A DNA stretch of 64,000 nt from UBA3305 sp002373555 (GTDB lineage: Bacteria > Bacillota > Clostridia > Lachnospirales > Lachnospiraceae), in NCBI GenBank assembly GCA_946612455.1, contig CAMOER010000004.1:1-64000 (forward strand). Direction: 5' to 3'. This document shows positions 16,318 through 24,327 of this stretch, in pieces. The notes under the pieces are model-generated. The model saw only the letters and a program-made list of their open reading frames with translations. It had not been told where the DNA came from and searched no databases. Position numbers and translations under genes: made by a program. The stretch's first letter is position 1. Every line of letters begins with the position of its first letter.

Positions 16318-16819
16318 GATAGCTGACCGGCTTTCCGCCGGTCAGCGTCCAGACCGACGGAAGCACCTCGCCGTTCCGGTCCGTCTCAAGAATCCCGAAG
16401 GTCGGTCTGCGGCCGTCCTGCCGGGGCAGCGTGATGCTGCCGGGATTCATGAAGAGACGCCCGTCCAGATACGTGATCAGCGGCACATGCGTATGGCCGA
16501 ACAGAACGATGTCCGCCTCACACTCCGCCGCCCTGTACCGCAGCGTATCCAGCCCTCTGTGGATATGATAGGTGTGCCCATGCACCAGAAGGATCTTTTT
16601 TCCGCACGCATGGATCACCTTTTCCTCCGGGGACGGGCAGAAAAAATCGCAGTTCCCGCACACGAATTCTTTTCTGCATGAGATAAAGGATTCGATCTCG
16701 CTTTCGTCTCCCTCGCAGTCCCCCATATGAAGAAAGAGATCCACCGGTTTTACTTTTTCATAGACTGCCCTGAGCGTATCCGTCTTCCCATGGGAGTCAC
16801 TGACTGCCAATATCTTCAT
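16313..16819 (-). CDS. YfcE/MJ0936-type metallophosphoesterase
   Basis: A 168-residue calcineurin-like phosphoesterase with the dimetal motifs DSHG, GDCEGD, GNCDFF (the usual GNCD), VHGHTY and GHTHVP. Members of about 160-180 residues hydrolyse simple phosphodiesters. ATG at 16819 has GAGAGG 5 nt upstream and begins right at the first strand (MKILAVSDSHG); seven further codons upstream are unlikely. It is last in the unit AraC fragment, SGNH hydrolase, this gene. Confidence 0.88.
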   Translation of the reverse strand: MKILAVSDSHGKTDTLRAVYEKVKPVDLFLHMGDCEGDESEIESFISCRKEFVCGNCDFFCPSPEEKVIHACGKKILLVHGHTYHIHRGLDTLRYRAAECEADIVLFGHTHVPLITYLDGRLFMNPGSITLPRQDGRRPTFGILETDRNGEVLPSVWTLTGGKPVSYL

Positions 16820-16831
16820 CGTATCCTCTCC

Positions 16832-16852
16832 GTAACCCATGGGTTACTCCAG
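16832..16852. repeat. TAACCCATGGGTTA inverted repeat, group 2
   Basis: CGTAACCCATGGGTTACTCC, a palindrome built from the same unit as the repeats at 16247 and 17921. It overlaps the end of the SGNH gene. Confidence 0.55.
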
Positions 16853-17443
16853 TATCTCCCGCATTCTGTCCGCGAACACGGCATGTCCTTCCTCTGACAG
16901 ATGGACGCCGTCAAAGGAGAGCGGCACGTCCCAGTCAAACGCGCTTGCAAACGCCAGGCCTTCCCGCTCCGCCAGCAGATGATACAGCAGACTCAGCTGC
17001 CGGCTCTCCCGGTACAGCCGCTGCTCTGCGGGATCGACCGTCTCCCAGCCGCCGACCGGCGGCGGCGCGATCAGGAGAATCTCCATTTCCGGAAACGCCG
17101 CTCTGATCCTGTCCAGGAACAGGCTCATTTTTCTGCTGACGGCGACCGCCGGTGAAAATGATCCGGCGCTGAACAGATCGTTCGTACCGAGCATAACAGC
17201 AAAGCAGAAATGCTCCTGCCCTTCCTTTGCCGTGCTGATCAGTTCCAGCACGCTTTTTGTTGCATATTCCCGGTCCGGGATCTCTCTCCCGTTCATCGCG
17301 TTCACCAGGATCTTCCATTCTCCTGCGAGCATTTCCTGCAGACGGTCCGTCCAGCGGACATCAGCGGGATATCGTCCGCCGCCGAAGCCGCGCGGATCAT
17401 AGCCGTAAGTATTCGAATCTCCGTAAAACAGGATCGTTTTCAT
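16844..17443 (-). CDS. SGNH/GDSL hydrolase
   Basis: A 199-residue esterase-like protein. Block I holds the nucleophile Ser (FYGDSNTYGYDP), block II Gly/Asn lies at VNAMNGREIPD, block III is MLGTNDLF, and block V has the Asp and His (FDGVHLSEEGH). No signal peptide, so cytoplasmic. Arylesterase-like members of this size deacetylate sugars or cleave small esters; substrate unknown. It starts 4 bp after the AraC fragment. Confidence 0.88.
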   Translation of the reverse strand: MKTILFYGDSNTYGYDPRGFGGGRYPADVRWTDRLQEMLAGEWKILVNAMNGREIPDREYATKSVLELISTAKEGQEHFCFAVMLGTNDLFSAGSFSPAVAVSRKMSLFLDRIRAAFPEMEILLIAPPPVGGWETVDPAEQRLYRESRQLSLLYHLLAEREGLAFASAFDWDVPLSFDGVHLSEEGHAVFADRMREILE

Positions 17444-17446
17444 GTG

Positions 17447-17704
17447 TCACCCCAATCCTTCCCGGAACCTGCGCGGCGTCATCCCGGTCTCCTGTCTGAA
17501 CACCGTAATAAAATAGCTCTCCGCACAGAAGCCCAGCTGGCTGCTGATCTTTGCGATCGGGTAATCCGTGTCCGCAAGCATCAGCTTCGCCCGCTCGATC
17601 TTTTTCTTCCGTATATACTGTACCATGGAAATGCCGGTTTCCTCTTTGAAACGGTGCCGCAGATGGGAAAGGCTGCAGCCGCAGTAGGCTGCCAGCGCCT
17701 CCAT
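17447..17704 (-). pseudogene. AraC-family regulator, C-terminal fragment
   Basis: The minus strand encodes only the two helix-turn-helix motifs of an AraC regulator (ALAAYCGCSLSHLRHRF, then IAKISSQLGFCAESYFITVF and the closing GMTPRRFREG). The sensing domain expected at about 180 residues is gone: upstream of 17705 the frame runs antisense through an SDR dehydrogenase tail. The open frame continues to 17860, so a 137-residue chimera could still be made, but its first 50 residues have no meaning. It lies 4 bp before the SGNH gene, which it may once have controlled. Confidence 0.75.
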
Positions 17705-17710
17705 ATCGAC

Positions 17711-17854
17711 CACTTCAAGAACAACCCGCTCCGCCGGATCGGCGATCCTTATGACGACATCACGCCTGCCGTGGTCTTCCTGGCAAGCGACGACAGCCGC
17801 TGGGTGACCGGCCAGAACCTGAATGTGGAAGGCGGCGGAAATATCCACTCCTGA
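17711..17854 (+). pseudogene. Short-chain dehydrogenase 3' fragment
   Basis: The plus strand reads HFKNNPLRRIGDP, VVFLASDDSRWVTGQ and LNVEGGGN to a stop, the usual last 45 residues of an SDR oxidoreductase. The Rossmann GxxxGxG and YxxxK parts are absent. It abuts the AraC fragment tail to tail at about 17705-17711, and is followed by an intact terminator at 17884. Confidence 0.85.
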
Positions 17855-17883
17855 GCACACATTTATCTGTCCATAAACACGGG

Positions 17884-17911
17884 AAAGTCCGGGGCTTCCG
17901 CCCCGGACTTT
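17884..17911. terminator. Terminator left from the SDR gene
   Basis: A perfect 12-bp stem AAAGTCCGGGGC with GCCCCGGACTTT and a TTCC loop, followed by CTTCC on the plus strand. Confidence 0.75.
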
Positions 17912-17920
17912 CTTCCTGGT

Positions 17921-17949
17921 AACCCACGGTGCCTGTCCCCATGGGTTAT
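17921..17949. repeat. TAACCCACGG inverted repeat, group 3
   Basis: TAACCCACGG, TGCCTGTCCCC and ATGGGTTA, matching the layout at 16290-16317. It lies at the end of the phosphatase gene. Confidence 0.55.
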
Positions 17950-17951
17950 GA

Positions 17952-19847
17952 TCACAGCTTCTTGCGGATCGTCAGGATATTCTTCCCGTCCTCATACCGG
18001 TACGTCATGTCATCCATGTTTTTCTTTGCCATGAAGATGCCGAGTCCGCCGATCTGACGATCCTCCGCGGAAAGCGTCACATCCGGATCCGGCTTCGCCA
18101 GCGGATCATAGGGAACGCCCCCGTCGATCAGGGTAATGACCGCCGTACCATCCTCCATGGCCGCACGGATCTCCGCCCACCCGTTTCCTTCCGGATAAGC
18201 ATAATGTGCGATATTGACGAACAGCTCCTCCAGTGAGACCTCGATCTGCATCTGCGTTTTCATCGGGCAGTCATGTTCCTCCAGAAGAGCATTGACGAAT
18301 CCCAGGACATCATTCAGCGACTGATCTTCGGCCGCGACCTTCAGCACTCTTTCTCCCTTCATATGCTCCTCCTCTGTATCCTGTACGGGGCCGTTATATT
18401 TCAGGCACAGCATGGTAAGATCATCAAACTGCGGCGCGTCACCGACGAATGTATCCACCGATTTCTTCACTGCAGTAAGCACCGCCTTCGGTTCAGCATC
18501 CGGATCCTCATTCAGCGCGGACAGCATCCGGTCTGTACCGTAGAGCTCATCATGATCATTGGTTGCCTCCGGCACGCCGTCCGTGTAAACGAACAGGCTG
18601 TCGCCGGGCTTCAGCTCGAATTCATGCTCCCGGAAACGCATGCCTTCCATCGTTGCGACCGCAGGGGAATGGCGGTATTTCACCAGTTCATACGTGCCAT
18701 CCGCCCGGCGGAGCGCGGGATGCTCATGTCCCGCATTGGCGGCAAGACCTTTTCCGGTACTGATCTCCAGGATCGCCAGCCAGACCGTGACAAACAGTTC
18801 CGCTTCGTTGCCTTCGCAGAGCTGCTCGTTCGTCTGCATCAGGACTTTGGCCGGCGAATATTCTCCTAGCTGTGCGTGGTTCTTGATCAGCGTCTTGGCA
18901 ATGACCATGAACAGCGCCGCGGGGACGCCCTTTCCGGAAACATCCGCCATGACCATTCCCAGATGGTCATCATCGATCAGGAAGAAATCATAGAAATCGC
19001 CGCCGACTTCCTTGGCCGGCATCATGGCCGCATAAATGTCAAAATCCTTCCGTTCAGGGAACGGCGGGAAGATCCGGGGCAGCATGTCCGCCTGGATCTG
19101 GGTTGCGACATTCAGCTCCGCACCGATCCTCTCCTTCTCTTTTTCGCTCTGCATCTTCTCCGCATTCGCACGGACAGTACCGAAGATCTGCAGGAATTCT
19201 ACAGCGAAAATGATACAGACCGTCACATAAAGCGGCAGGTACCAGGAGCTTGTCGGAATGATCCCGACGCTGTTGGTCACCAGATTGATGATATAGAATC
19301 CGACGATCGATACCGCAGGCACGACAAGGGAGGTCCGGATCCCGTCACCGGCCATCCGGAGGACATCCCGTACGCTGGCCCGCACGAACTGCATATAGAG
19401 CACAAAAATGACTGCAAAGACAACGAGCTTGATCCCGATGAACAGCAGGATGTTCTCCACGGTATATGGCGTACCGCCCGCGAAGTAGCCGAGCCTCGCC
19501 CCGATAAACATATCCGCCGTTCCGCAGAACATGAAGGTGGAAACGCTGACGGTCAGGGACGCCATCAGGCCGACGAACAGTTTAACCGGCGCCGCCTCCT
19601 GATAGGTGTACAGGATCACGATACACAGGAAAGCCGGAAGAGCCAGCGCACCGAAAGCATCATTATACAGATTGATGCTGTAGGCCAGGAAAGTCAGGGC
19701 ATATCCGACGATGCCGGCAAGGATCCAGGGCAGGGCAAACTGTGCCCCCCGGATTTTCGGCGTCAGCAATGTGTGGACAAGCAGCCATGCAAATACGGAG
19801 CCCAGGATCATGGCCAGTGACCAGAGAAATACTACCATACCGATCAT
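17952..19847 (-). CDS. Membrane SpoIIE-type PP2C phosphatase with GHKL domain
   Basis: 631 residues. About seven or eight membrane helices fill residues 1-215, followed by a short coiled coil (EKMQSEKEKERIGAELNVAT). The PP2C/SpoIIE phosphatase domain spans about 250-480 with PAKEVGGDFYDFF, MADVSGKGVPAALFM, FVYTDGVPEATN and DDLTMLCLKY, all metal-site Asp kept. Residues 505-631 form an RsbW-like ATPase domain with N-box SLEELFVNIAHYAYP and GGLGIFMAKKNMD. Such proteins act in partner-switch signalling with anti-sigma factors and STAS proteins. It begins 5 bp after the NRPS stop, so the two are one operon. No STAS partner is nearby. Confidence 0.9.
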   Translation of the reverse strand: MIGMVVFLWSLAMILGSVFAWLLVHTLLTPKIRGAQFALPWILAGIVGYALTFLAYSINLYNDAFGALALPAFLCIVILYTYQEAAPVKLFVGLMASLTVSVSTFMFCGTADMFIGARLGYFAGGTPYTVENILLFIGIKLVVFAVIFVLYMQFVRASVRDVLRMAGDGIRTSLVVPAVSIVGFYIINLVTNSVGIIPTSSWYLPLYVTVCIIFAVEFLQIFGTVRANAEKMQSEKEKERIGAELNVATQIQADMLPRIFPPFPERKDFDIYAAMMPAKEVGGDFYDFFLIDDDHLGMVMADVSGKGVPAALFMVIAKTLIKNHAQLGEYSPAKVLMQTNEQLCEGNEAELFVTVWLAILEISTGKGLAANAGHEHPALRRADGTYELVKYRHSPAVATMEGMRFREHEFELKPGDSLFVYTDGVPEATNDHDELYGTDRMLSALNEDPDAEPKAVLTAVKKSVDTFVGDAPQFDDLTMLCLKYNGPVQDTEEEHMKGERVLKVAAEDQSLNDVLGFVNALLEEHDCPMKTQMQIEVSLEELFVNIAHYAYPEGNGWAEIRAAMEDGTAVITLIDGGVPYDPLAKPDPDVTLSAEDRQIGGLGIFMAKKNMDDMTYRYEDGKNILTIRKKL

Positions 19848-19852
19848 CTCCT

Positions 19853-22800
19853 CTACTCATCGAATGCGCCGAGGGTCTCGAGCGCATAAAAATATTTTTC
19901 CAGATACGCATCCGATATATCATTCCAGGAAAGCCCCAGGGAACGGATGATCTTCTGTGTAAAATCATCGCTGATCCCGTTCTGGGCATAGTGCAGATCC
20001 GGCCGGTCCACCAGGATCCCTTCCAGCGTCATCCGGCCTTCTTCTGTTTCCGCAAGCGTTTTCACGGTCTGCTCAAAAGCCTCGTCGGAGACGACCTTCA
20101 CCCCGTGTCCCAGCCTGCTGATCGTTCCCAGGAGACGTTCAAGCGCCACATCTTCCGGCGGATATACATGAAAGACCGAGTATTTTTTCGGCAGGGCCGC
20201 CAGGGCAACGATCATCCGCGCCACATCGTCCACCGGCGAGAAATTCACGGACGACCGATACAGGCTTTCCGGTACCTGGCCGATCTTCACATAGGAAAGC
20301 ACGGATCTTGTAAAAGCGTTCGTCCTGCGGTTCATCTGGAACTCGCCATCCGAAACACGTCCCTGCAGATTGCCCACGCGCATCAGCTTGACCGGTATAC
20401 TGCGTTCCAGCGCCGCGCGTAATGCTTCATATTCCGCCATATATTTCGAAAGGATATACTGGTTGCTGATCCTCTGCCCGATAAACAGATCCTGTTCGGT
20501 CAGCGTCAGGGCAGATTCTTCCGCTTTTCGTACGCCGGCGACACTGATGGTCGATACCTGCACCAATGCCGCACCGTGCTTTTCACAGAGCCCGATCAGA
20601 TTGCGCACGCCGCCGGTATTGGTCCGTTCCAGTTTGTCATCGAACGCGAAATGCGATACGTCCGCAGCGCAGTTGATGACCGTATCGATCCGGCCGTCAA
20701 ACGGGGATGCGAAAATATCCGGTTCCGCAATATCGCCGTCAAGCGCAAACAGCCGGCTGCCAAAGAGATCATCATCGTCAGTCACTTCATAATAGAACAT
20801 GGTGGCCTTCAGGCGTCTCTCTGCCGTCAGCCGTTTGGTCGGCCGCACAAGGCAGTAAATGTTATACCACAGATCCTGTCTTTCAAGAAGCTGTGCAAGG
20901 ACATGTATGCCCAGGAATCCGCTCGCGCCGGTCAGGAGAATATTCCCCAGGCCATGGGACGACGGCACCTCCCCGTCCGCCAGCGTATTTCCCGCAAGCA
21001 GATCCCGGATGCCGGCATACGCGAGCGCTTCCAGCGGGTTCTCCTGACTGCGGTCTTTCTCCGACTTTTTCACGTACAGATACTGCGCCAGCAGCTCGGG
21101 CGTCGGATAACGGAAGATATCTTCATACGCAGGTTCCGCCTCGGGAAGACGGGCTTCGATCTCATATAAAAGCTCCGCTGTATGGAGACTGTCGCCGCCC
21201 TGATCGAAGAAATTGTCGTCCAGGCCGGCCCGGTCCAGTTCCAGAACAGCTGCAAAAGCTTCGCAGACCGCTGCCTGATAAGGGGTCTGCGGCGCGCGGT
21301 ATTTGTGTTCGATTTCAACGGGAATCGCCGCCAGTGCCGCGAGATCCGTCTTTCCGCCGGGCGTCTCCGGCATCTTTTCCACTTCCTTGAAGATATCCGG
21401 CACCATGTAATATGTCATACGCTGCCGCACATGGTCCTTCAATTCTTTCGGATCGATCACTGCGCCGTCCTTCGCGCAGTAGAACGCCGTCAGATGATCG
21501 GAAATGCCGATTTTGCGCACCTGCACGCAGACGCCGCTGATGCCGGGAAAACTGCGGATACAGTTCTCGATCTCCGGCAGTTCGATCCGAAGGCCGTGCA
21601 GTTTGACCTGGGCATCATTTCTGCCGTGATAGCCGATCCGGCCATCCGGAAGGAACTGCGCAAGATCCCCGGTCCGATACATCGGCGTGCCGTAATGACG
21701 GACGAAACGTTTTTCTGTTTCTTCCTGCCGATTCTGGTAACCGAGCCCCAGGCCCTTCCCGTAGATATACAGCTCTCCGGTCACGCCGTACGGCAGCAGG
21801 CGTCCTTTTCCGTCCAGGATCATCACGGCGGTATTCGCAATGGGCGTACCGATCGTAGAGCTGTCGCCCGCCTCTGTGATCGTTGCGCCGATAGTCGTCT
21901 CAGTCGGACCGTAGCCGTTGTAAATACGGATGCCGTACTGTTCGGAAAGCTCCTGCACCAGACTGCCCGGCAGCACTTCACCCGCCGCGAGGATCATCTC
22001 TACGGATTCCAGCGCAGCGGAAAACTTCCGGTTTTTCAGGTAGGCTGACAGGCGGGAGGGGGTGCAGTGCAGCATATTCGCGCCATGCTTTGTGATCAGG
22101 CCGGCAAGCACCTCCGGATCCGTCATCGCCCGTTCCGGGCCGAATTCGATGAACTTTCCGTTAAAGAGCGGAACGAAAAACTCGAACAGCGAGATATCAA
22201 AGCACACGGAGCCGATGGCCACGAGACCTCTCCCGCATTTTACGAGATCCCGGTTGAACGGATTATTTTCCGGATGTGTGATACTGACGATCCCGCGGTG
22301 GGAAAGCACGGCGCCCTTCGGCACGCCGGTCGTTCCGGACGTATAAATGCAGTAGGCCGGGCGTTCCTGCGGAATATCCAGCATCGGATCGCGTTCGTCG
22401 GTGCAGGCAAGGAGTTTCCCGGCGGAGATCAGCCGGATGGACCGCCTCGTTTCTTCACTCTCCGCAGACGGATCATTCACGATCATGATCCTGGCACCGC
22501 TGTTTTTCTGAATATAATCGATCCGCTTCTGCGGATATTCCGGATCGATGGGGATAAATACCGAACCCGCTTTGGAGATGCCGAGCATCACGGGGATCAG
22601 CTTCTCGTCCCGCCGCAGCTTATACATTACGTACTGCCCCTGTTTCACGCCCAGACGCATGAGCGCATTGGCAACACGGTTGGAAGCCATATCCAGCTCC
22701 TTGAAGGTGTAAGAATACTCTCCTGCATACAGGGCCGGTTCGCTGGCGTATCTCGCGGCGGCACGGCGGAACAAGGAGGGGATCGTGTCCGCATCACTTA

Positions 22801-24082
22801 CAGGGATGTCCCTGCCCCGCATGTTCCGGAGCAATGCCGATTCCGCGGATCCGACGATCTCGAATTCTCCGACAGGGGTTTCCGGCCTGTCCATGCCGGT
22901 GGACATAATGTGCAGCAGCGCCTCATGGAACCGGCGCACAGCCGCACCGTCATAAACGTCGTCGCGCATGTCATAATTGATCGCTGCCTCGCCGCCGAAC
23001 GCGTCCACGCCCACCGTCAGGTGGTTGTGCATGGCGCCTTCCATGCTGATATCCAGATCATAAGGTACCGCGGAAGACAGCTTTGTCCGGAAGAAATTAA
23101 AGGTGTATTCACTGGCGGCGCCTTCCGTAATGCCTGCATTCCGCAGATCGGTCAGGATACGGTCAATGCCGTAATCCTTGTGTGCGCCGGCTTCTCTGGA
23201 TCGCTGCAGCATCTGCGCGCAAAGCGCCGGGAAAGTCATCCTGTCTTCAACGGTGATCCGAACAGGGACTGCCATCGTATGGCAGCCGTAACGTCTGCGC
23301 TCTGCCTCATCGCTGCGTCCAAGGCGCGGCATGATAAATACTGCATCCTTCTTTTCCGAGGCTCTTGCCAGGTACAGCGACATGGCGGCAGCGTACACGG
23401 ACGCCTCCGTCACATGATACTGCTCTGCGAACGTCCTGATCCTTCCGGTCAGTATCTCCCCGACCGGCAGATGACATTTGCTGCGGCTGATGTTTCCCGC
23501 CGGCACGGCAACCAGAGACGGTTCGAAGTCCGCCCCGTAAAAATAATCCAGCCAGAAGGAACGTTCCGCCTCCGGATCCGTCTCCGGCGTTGTGTAATGT
23601 GTAAGCGCTGCAGGCGCGTCCGCAGGTTTTCCGGAAAGCACGGATAGGATCTGCTGAATGATCCTGTGGTTGTCGTACCCATCCGTAATAATATGGTGGA
23701 AACGCGCGATCAGCCAGGAACCGCCGTCGGTCAGAACGCCCGCACGGAATTCATACATCTTTCCGCCCATCGGACGTACGGCCAGTTCTTCCCATTCTGC
23801 GGCAGCCTCCTCCGCGGACAGTGCGTCCGCCGTCCGGCAGTGTTCCTTCTCCGCGCCGGTTTCCAGGAGGACAGGCTTCCCGTCCTGTTCGGAAAGGGTC
23901 AGTGTGAACACAGGCACCGCATCGATCACGCAGTCTGCCGCGGCGCGAAGATCGTCCGCGGAAACCGTCGGCAGGCGCAGAAAAAAGCCGACGGTGTTGA
24001 TCGCCGTCCCCCGGAAGGCCCGTTCATTCATGTAGATGCCATATTCCGACCGGTTCAGTTCATATCGTTTCAAATCAGTCAT
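19853..24082 (-). CDS. Single-module NRPS: condensation, adenylation, carrier, reductase
   Basis: 1409 residues, one complete assembly module. The condensation domain (about 1-420) has an intact HHIITDG at 129-135. The adenylation domain (about 430-930) has YTSGTTGVPKGAVLSH, NGYGPTETTIGAT, YRTGDLAQFLPDGRIGY and the closing PGGKTDL lysine. The carrier domain has DNFFDQGGDSLHTAELL with the Ser for phosphopantetheine. A Lys2-like thioester reductase ends it (TGASGFLGIHVLAQLL, YILSKYMAEYEA), so release should give an aldehyde or alcohol. Pocket residues read by eye roughly as D-I-F-H-L-A-G-I-G-K; the Asp implies an alpha-amino acid. Because the first domain is a condensation domain, the acyl donor must come from elsewhere. 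No PPTase gene is in the window. The phosphatase gene follows directly. Confidence 0.92.
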   Translation of the reverse strand: MTDLKRYELNRSEYGIYMNERAFRGTAINTVGFFLRLPTVSADDLRAAADCVIDAVPVFTLTLSEQDGKPVLLETGAEKEHCRTADALSAEEAAAEWEELAVRPMGGKMYEFRAGVLTDGGSWLIARFHHIITDGYDNHRIIQQILSVLSGKPADAPAALTHYTTPETDPEAERSFWLDYFYGADFEPSLVAVPAGNISRSKCHLPVGEILTGRIRTFAEQYHVTEASVYAAAMSLYLARASEKKDAVFIMPRLGRSDEAERRRYGCHTMAVPVRITVEDRMTFPALCAQMLQRSREAGAHKDYGIDRILTDLRNAGITEGAASEYTFNFFRTKLSSAVPYDLDISMEGAMHNHLTVGVDAFGGEAAINYDMRDDVYDGAAVRRFHEALLHIMSTGMDRPETPVGEFEIVGSAESALLRNMRGRDIPVSDADTIPSLFRRAAARYASEPALYAGEYSYTFKELDMASNRVANALMRLGVKQGQYVMYKLRRDEKLIPVMLGISKAGSVFIPIDPEYPQKRIDYIQKNSGARIMIVNDPSAESEETRRSIRLISAGKLLACTDERDPMLDIPQERPAYCIYTSGTTGVPKGAVLSHRGIVSITHPENNPFNRDLVKCGRGLVAIGSVCFDISLFEFFVPLFNGKFIEFGPERAMTDPEVLAGLITKHGANMLHCTPSRLSAYLKNRKFSAALESVEMILAAGEVLPGSLVQELSEQYGIRIYNGYGPTETTIGATITEAGDSSTIGTPIANTAVMILDGKGRLLPYGVTGELYIYGKGLGLGYQNRQEETEKRFVRHYGTPMYRTGDLAQFLPDGRIGYHGRNDAQVKLHGLRIELPEIENCIRSFPGISGVCVQVRKIGISDHLTAFYCAKDGAVIDPKELKDHVRQRMTYYMVPDIFKEVEKMPETPGGKTDLAALAAIPVEIEHKYRAPQTPYQAAVCEAFAAVLELDRAGLDDNFFDQGGDSLHTAELLYEIEARLPEAEPAYEDIFRYPTPELLAQYLYVKKSEKDRSQENPLEALAYAGIRDLLAGNTLADGEVPSSHGLGNILLTGASGFLGIHVLAQLLERQDLWYNIYCLVRPTKRLTAERRLKATMFYYEVTDDDDLFGSRLFALDGDIAEPDIFASPFDGRIDTVINCAADVSHFAFDDKLERTNTGGVRNLIGLCEKHGAALVQVSTISVAGVRKAEESALTLTEQDLFIGQRISNQYILSKYMAEYEALRAALERSIPVKLMRVGNLQGRVSDGEFQMNRRTNAFTRSVLSYVKIGQVPESLYRSSVNFSPVDDVARMIVALAALPKKYSVFHVYPPEDVALERLLGTISRLGHGVKVVSDEAFEQTVKTLAETEEGRMTLEGILVDRPDLHYAQNGISDDFTQKIIRSLGLSWNDISDAYLEKYFYALETLGAFDE

Positions 24083-24142
24083 TGTTCACCCCGGATATCT
24101 GTTTCGTAAAGCAGTTCACGTTCCATTCTTAAATATATTAAA

Positions 24143-24171
24143 ATTTTACCATTTGCAGATACTTCTTACAA
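24143..24171 (-). promoter_or_regulatory. Candidate promoter of the NRPS operon
   Basis: TTGTAA and TAAAAT with a 17-bp spacer and TGG just before the -10 box (extended -10), about 60 bp upstream of the NRPS start. Confidence 0.55.
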
Positions 24172-24268
24172 GCAAAAAAGATCCTGCAATCCTCCACCCT
24201 TTCTACAGTGTCCGAAATTCTTACGTTTTTTTAACAATATAACAGATGCATTTTCCGAAAATATCGGT

Positions 24269-24274
24269 TATAAT
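24269..24274 (+). promoter_or_regulatory. Candidate -10 box of the Na/Pi symporter gene
   Basis: TATAAT 54 bp before the start codon. No convincing -35 box at 17 bp; the spacer holds the inverted repeat CCGAAAATATCGG, a possible operator. Confidence 0.4.
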
Positions 24275-24327
24275 TGCCATGATTTCGCGTTTGTGCGGAT
24301 ATCATTCGTTCTATAGGAGAAAAACAG

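Noticed and set aside
17447..17860. 137-residue AraC-like protein as a normal gene
   Set aside because: Its first 50 residues are antisense to a dehydrogenase tail, so the frame is a deletion product.
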